A program made the position numbers and the translations under genes. A DNA stretch of 26,082 nucleotides from a virus: IMG/VR virus record IMGVR_UViG_3300048928_000557, positions 1-26,082 of that record. One strand, given 5' to 3'. Under the pieces are notes generated by a model. It saw nothing but the letters and a program-made list of their open reading frames with translations. It ran no database searches and was not told the DNA's origin. Below, in pieces: positions 23,229 through 26,082 of the stretch (its first letter is position 1; every line of letters starts with the position of its first letter).

Positions 23229-24247
23229 TCCCCGCCCAGGTACCGCAAGCGCGCTTCGTGCTGACCTACCAACAGCACAACATCACCCGTAACGTCAGCC
23301 AGCATTTGCTCTCGGTGTCCTATGACGACTACCTCACCGGCCAAGCCGACAGCCTGGCCGTCGAACTGGAAGACACCGACGGCAAATGGCGTGAACAGTG
23401 GTATCCAGGCCATGGCGACAGCCTCACCTTGTCCATGGGCTGGGAAGGCCAACCACTACGCGCCCTCGGCCGTTTCGAAATCGACGAAGTCGAACTCAAT
23501 TGCCCTCCCTCGACCATCACCATCCATGGCTTGGCCACCGGCATCAAAGCGGCGTTGCGCACACCCTCACACCACGCCTATGAAAACACCACGCTGCCGG
23601 CCATCGCCCAACAGATCGCCGCACGCCAGGGCCTGGAACTGATCGGCACCATCCAACCCATCCCACTCGATCGCCTGACCCAGCAAGACGCCGACCTGAC
23701 CTTCCTGCGCAACCTCGCGGCCGAGTACGACTACGCCTTCAAAATCACCGGCCATCGCATGGTCTTCCATGCCATCAGCGCATTAGCCAAAGCGGCGCCA
23801 GTGGCAACGCTGGTACTCCAGGACCTAAGCAACGTGAACCTGCGCGACCAAATCCAAAACGTACCCCAGGCCGTCGAGATCAAACACAAAGACCCCGCCA
23901 CAAAAACACTGGTGACCTACAAGATCGAAAACAACCAAACCGTCGCGGCACCCAGCAGCATCAGCAAAACCACCACCAGCGGCGACACCCAAAAAAGCCG
24001 AAAACGCAGCGCCTCGACCGAAGAATCCAAAGCAAAAGCCCAAGCCGAACTGGCCAAAGCCAACCGCGAACGCACCACCGGCAACTGGTCAGCCATGGGC
24101 CGGCCCAACCTGGTTAGCGGCAACGTCGTCACCCTGGTCGCAGCAGGAAAACTCGGTGGCCGTTACCTCATCACAGCCTCACAACACCGCATGACCCGCA
24201 AGGGCTACACCGTAAGCCAATCAGTCAGCCGCGTATCCGCGCCCTGA
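23216..24247 (+). CDS. Baseplate hub/tail protein gpD-like (phage late control D family)
   Basis: 343 residues from the ATG at 23216, which lies within the last codons of gpX; the frame extends upstream to 23057 but that part is a shadow of gpX. The family pattern is visible: DSLAVELEDTDGKWREQWYPGHGDSLTLSMGW, GRFEIDEVELNCPPSTITIHGLATG, QQDADLTFLRNLAAEYDYAFKITGHRMVF. These make the hub that sits above the spike, equivalent to T4 gp27. Around residues 250-285 there is a Ser/Thr/Lys/Ala-rich flexible insert (TTTSGDTQKSRKRSASTEESKA). Codon use is strongly C-biased. The spike gene follows 18 bases later. Confidence 0.88.
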   Translation: MDAIIPAQVPQARFVLTYQQHNITRNVSQHLLSVSYDDYLTGQADSLAVELEDTDGKWREQWYPGHGDSLTLSMGWEGQPLRALGRFEIDEVELNCPPSTITIHGLATGIKAALRTPSHHAYENTTLPAIAQQIAARQGLELIGTIQPIPLDRLTQQDADLTFLRNLAAEYDYAFKITGHRMVFHAISALAKAAPVATLVLQDLSNVNLRDQIQNVPQAVEIKHKDPATKTLVTYKIENNQTVAAPSSISKTTTSGDTQKSRKRSASTEESKAKAQAELAKANRERTTGNWSAMGRPNLVSGNVVTLVAAGKLGGRYLITASQHRMTRKGYTVSQSVSRVSAP

Positions 24248-24265
24248 CAACAGAGAGCCAAACAA

Positions 24266-24799
24266 ATGGGTGTTGAACTTGAATACGGCGAAGTCAGCGC
24301 CGTGGACTATCTCACTTGCCGCATCCGCGTACGCCTGGATGATCGCGACGGCCTTCAGACCTACTGGCTCAACATCCCCCAGCGCAACACCCAAGGCACA
24401 CAACGCCGACCGTTGATGCCCGAACTGGGTGAGCAAGTCGCGGTGCTGCTTGATGCTGATGGCGTAGGTGGTGTGTACCTGGGCGGCATCTACTCAACCG
24501 CCGAACCGCCGCCGATTGTGGATGAGGACACGGACTATGTGCGGTTCAGAGATGGGACGGTCTCGACCTACGACCGGGCGGCCGGGGTGATGACCCTGGA
24601 TTGCGTGGGAGCTTTGCTGGTGAAGTGCGGGCGCAACATCACGGTTGAAGCGGATGAGCCGCTAGTGGTAAAAGCGCCTTCGGCGACGCTTGAAATCCCG
24701 CAGGTTTCCTTGAACGGTAACCTGCAGGTGAATGGCGATATCAAAGCGACGGGCACCATCATGGATGCTGGCGGCAACTCAAATCACCACAGCCACTAG
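24266..24799 (+). CDS. Baseplate spike protein gpV
   Basis: 177 residues with a GAGAG-type ribosome site. The N-terminal OB-like domain reads EYGEVSAVDYLTCRIRVRLDDRDGLQTYWL, then MPELGEQVAVLLDADGVGGVYLGGIYS, as in P2 gpV/Mu gp45. The C-terminal half repeats short beta strands (VEADEPLVVKAPSATLEIPQVSLNGNLQVNGDIKATGTI), the triangular beta-helix of the spike. The final residues NSNHHSH include an H-x-H that in P2 gpV and related spikes binds an iron ion at the membrane-piercing tip. The normal next genes (W, J, I, tail fibre) do not follow: a minus-strand gene begins 3 bases later. Codon style becomes G-rich from about 24490. Confidence 0.9.
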   Translation: MGVELEYGEVSAVDYLTCRIRVRLDDRDGLQTYWLNIPQRNTQGTQRRPLMPELGEQVAVLLDADGVGGVYLGGIYSTAEPPPIVDEDTDYVRFRDGTVSTYDRAAGVMTLDCVGALLVKCGRNITVEADEPLVVKAPSATLEIPQVSLNGNLQVNGDIKATGTIMDAGGNSNHHSH

Positions 24800-24802
24800 A
24801 CT

Positions 24803-25522
24803 TCAGTCCCAGCACACTTCTCCGGTGGCATCTCTCGGATAGTCATCATCAACTTTGACGTGAACAACCCCTCTGTCATTTATCACACGGGTAGCTTGAG
24901 CCCAAATACCACCGACACGACGCAACCTGATCTTTTGCTGAACTGGACCGTTTCCTGCAGTCATGAAGACGTTGAAACTTCGAGAATCCCCACTCTCTAA
25001 ATCATGTTCCAGTACAATTTTAGAGTGTCGAGGCAGCAAATCCCCGACGGAAACGAAAGTGTCGGCCTCGTCTGCTCGCCCGTGTGAGACGGTAGCGTCA
25101 AAAATATCTAAATCAACAATTGTGGCCTTTGCCCGATACACAGGAAACTCGCTACCCCCACCATGGACCGCTAACCATGTGCTGCTGTCATCACCATGAG
25201 CGATGATCCGGAAGTAAAAGAAACTGTCTCCTCCCGTCACATACCCAATGAGCCGCTCAGTCTGATGTTCCAAACGCTCTGTCATAAGCTGGATGCGATC
25301 CTGTACTAGGGAAAGGCTATTTTCGACTCCAGCCTGCTTTCGGACTCTGAAAAACTGGCCCGTCATCCAGCTAACAAAAAAAAATGCCCCTCCAAAATTC
25401 GCTCCTATGGATTGAACAGTCACTTCATCTATGACGTACGCTGTCCATGCAACAGAGACAACCAAGGGAAGACTGAATTCTTTAACGAGTTGGACTGCTG
25501 TCCGTTTGATACTTCCCTTCAA
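24803..25522 (-). CDS. Membrane-anchored hypothetical protein with coiled coil
   Basis: 239 residues from a TTG at 25522 with GGAG 7 bases before it. Two membrane segments are at about 15-31 and 38-58, then a coiled coil (NSLSLVQDRIQLMTERLEHQTERLIGYV, about 68-95), and a soluble beta-rich domain with several HGD/HGG turns (FRIIAHGDDSSTWLAVHGGG). No family recognised. The layout of membrane anchor, linker and soluble domain suits a sensor or effector. It lies 74 bases downstream of the DUF4145 gene on the same strand and is convergent with the spike gene, with only three bases between stops, so it has been fitted tightly against the phage block. Confidence 0.65.
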   Translation of the reverse strand: MKGSIKRTAVQLVKEFSLPLVVSVAWTAYVIDEVTVQSIGANFGGAFFFVSWMTGQFFRVRKQAGVENSLSLVQDRIQLMTERLEHQTERLIGYVTGGDSFFYFRIIAHGDDSSTWLAVHGGGSEFPVYRAKATIVDLDIFDATVSHGRADEADTFVSVGDLLPRHSKIVLEHDLESGDSRSFNVFMTAGNGPVQQKIRLRRVGGIWAQATRVINDRGVVHVKVDDDYPRDATGEVCWD

Positions 25523-25596
25523 AGCGCCACTCCAATCACATTTTTTGGTGCCGCGACCTAATGTGCACGGCTATCAACTCATCATCATAGAGACGA

Positions 25597-26082
25597 CTAA
25601 ATATCACGACGTTTGTTTTCAGGGGTGAGTGCTCGTATTGCATCGAGCTCCTTTTCCTCTGTGATGCAGTGACGAACCGCCATGTTCAACAGACTAAAAA
25701 GCGCGAGCGCTACCTCAGGGGTGTCATTGAGGTTAACGGTTCCGGGATGCACAGACTCATTCCCGAAGATACGGATGGTGTCGAATGCCTTCAGCACACG
25801 ACTAGGCAATCCTTTTTCTACAAGCTCGCCAATCTGTTTGTGGATTTCGCCTTTTTTGCCTAAAAGCTCCTGACAAAGCTTTTGCACGCACAACCGTAAC
25901 AAGGCGGCCGCTGCACGAGGAGAGTGAGTAAAAACCAACCTGGCTTCCTCAAAATCAACTTTTATATCGGCAGGCATATCATCCTCTGCCTGAGGTGCAA
26001 CGCATTCCAGCGGAAAGATGAGGGCCTGCCGTCCTCCTAGTAGCCCTTGCATTGGTAGCTCAGGCCTTGGCCGACCTATGAA
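25597..26082 (-). CDS. DUF4145 (HEPN-like) protein, 5' end missing
   Basis: The frame is open to the window edge, so the gene continues to the right; an ATG at 26052 is probably internal. The visible part has the DUF4145 core: VDFEEARLVFTHSPRAAAALLRLCVQKLCQELL, then VLKAFDTIRIFGNESVHPG, then ALALFSLLNMAVRHC. The IRIFGNESVHPG segment is the HEPN-like helix end in this family. DUF4145 proteins are frequent in defence and restriction loci, often as accessory or toxin components. It is followed 74 bases later by the membrane-anchored gene, so they may form an operon. Confidence 0.75.
   Translation of the reverse strand, partial: FIGRPRPELPMQGLLGGRQALIFPLECVAPQAEDDMPADIKVDFEEARLVFTHSPRAAAALLRLCVQKLCQELLGKKGEIHKQIGELVEKGLPSRVLKAFDTIRIFGNESVHPGTVNLNDTPEVALALFSLLNMAVRHCITEEKELDAIRALTPENKRRDI

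Noticed and set aside
1-26082. CRISPR arrays, tRNA or rRNA genes, integrase or transposase genes
   Set aside because: No regular direct repeats with spacers, no cloverleaf, and no recognisable recombinase in any frame.

Overview
The window looks like part of a Pseudomonas chromosome carrying a contractile-tailed prophage whose structural genes are interspersed with cargo. The genus call is an inference. It rests on a Pseudomonas-type DUF6124 small protein, a Sbal_3080-type lipoprotein, GC-rich phage genes using C-ending codons, and canonical GGAG-type ribosome sites. No integrase, transposase, tRNA, rRNA or CRISPR array was seen, and both window ends cut through genes.

Layout. (1) 1-5400 is an AT-richer cargo island: the 3' end of an unrecognised gene (+), a minus-strand pair made of an HslV/proteasome-like Ntn-hydrolase and a possible HEPN-like protein, a DUF3800 protein (+) and a zinc-ribbon HEPN/RES-domain protein (-). 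(2) 5438-11014 is phage block A (+): protease with probable nested scaffold, lambda-type decoration protein D, lambda-type major capsid protein E, gp36-like DUF1320, gp37-like DUF1834, a small connector-region protein, tail sheath and tail tube, closed by a terminator. (3) 11015-18800 is a second cargo island: an unknown protein plus an Abi_C/HEPN protein (- operon), a stand-alone metallo-beta-lactamase-fold protein, a DUF3892 protein, a five-helix membrane protein, a lipoprotein, a structured RNA leader with a DUF6124 gene, and a small conserved protein. (4) 18826-24799 is phage block B (+): tail assembly chaperone with an overlapping second frame, tape measure protein, gpU-like, gpX-like, gpD-like and gpV spike genes in P2-like order. 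(5) 24803-26082 is a third cargo segment: a membrane-anchored unknown and a DUF4145 (HEPN-like) protein, both minus strand.

How it works together. Blocks A and B encode a lambda-like head shell on a Mu/P2-like contractile tail. Head and tail genes that normally form one late operon are broken open at three module boundaries: before the protease, between tube and chaperone, and after the spike. The breaks are filled with genes of the kind found in antiviral and toxin islands (HEPN-like, RES, Abi_C, DUF3800, DUF4145, MBL fold). Each phage block is preceded, about 55 bases before its first start codon, by the same element: CTCCTTAAAC, three variable bases, then ATTAAAAG. This is best read as a shared late promoter that restarts transcription after each cargo insertion.

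The most unusual items are the Ntn-hydrolase pair, this duplicated element, and a long structured RNA in front of the DUF6124 gene with a 17-bp stem and two competing copies of a pairing motif. All functional calls come from reading the sequence only; no database search was run.
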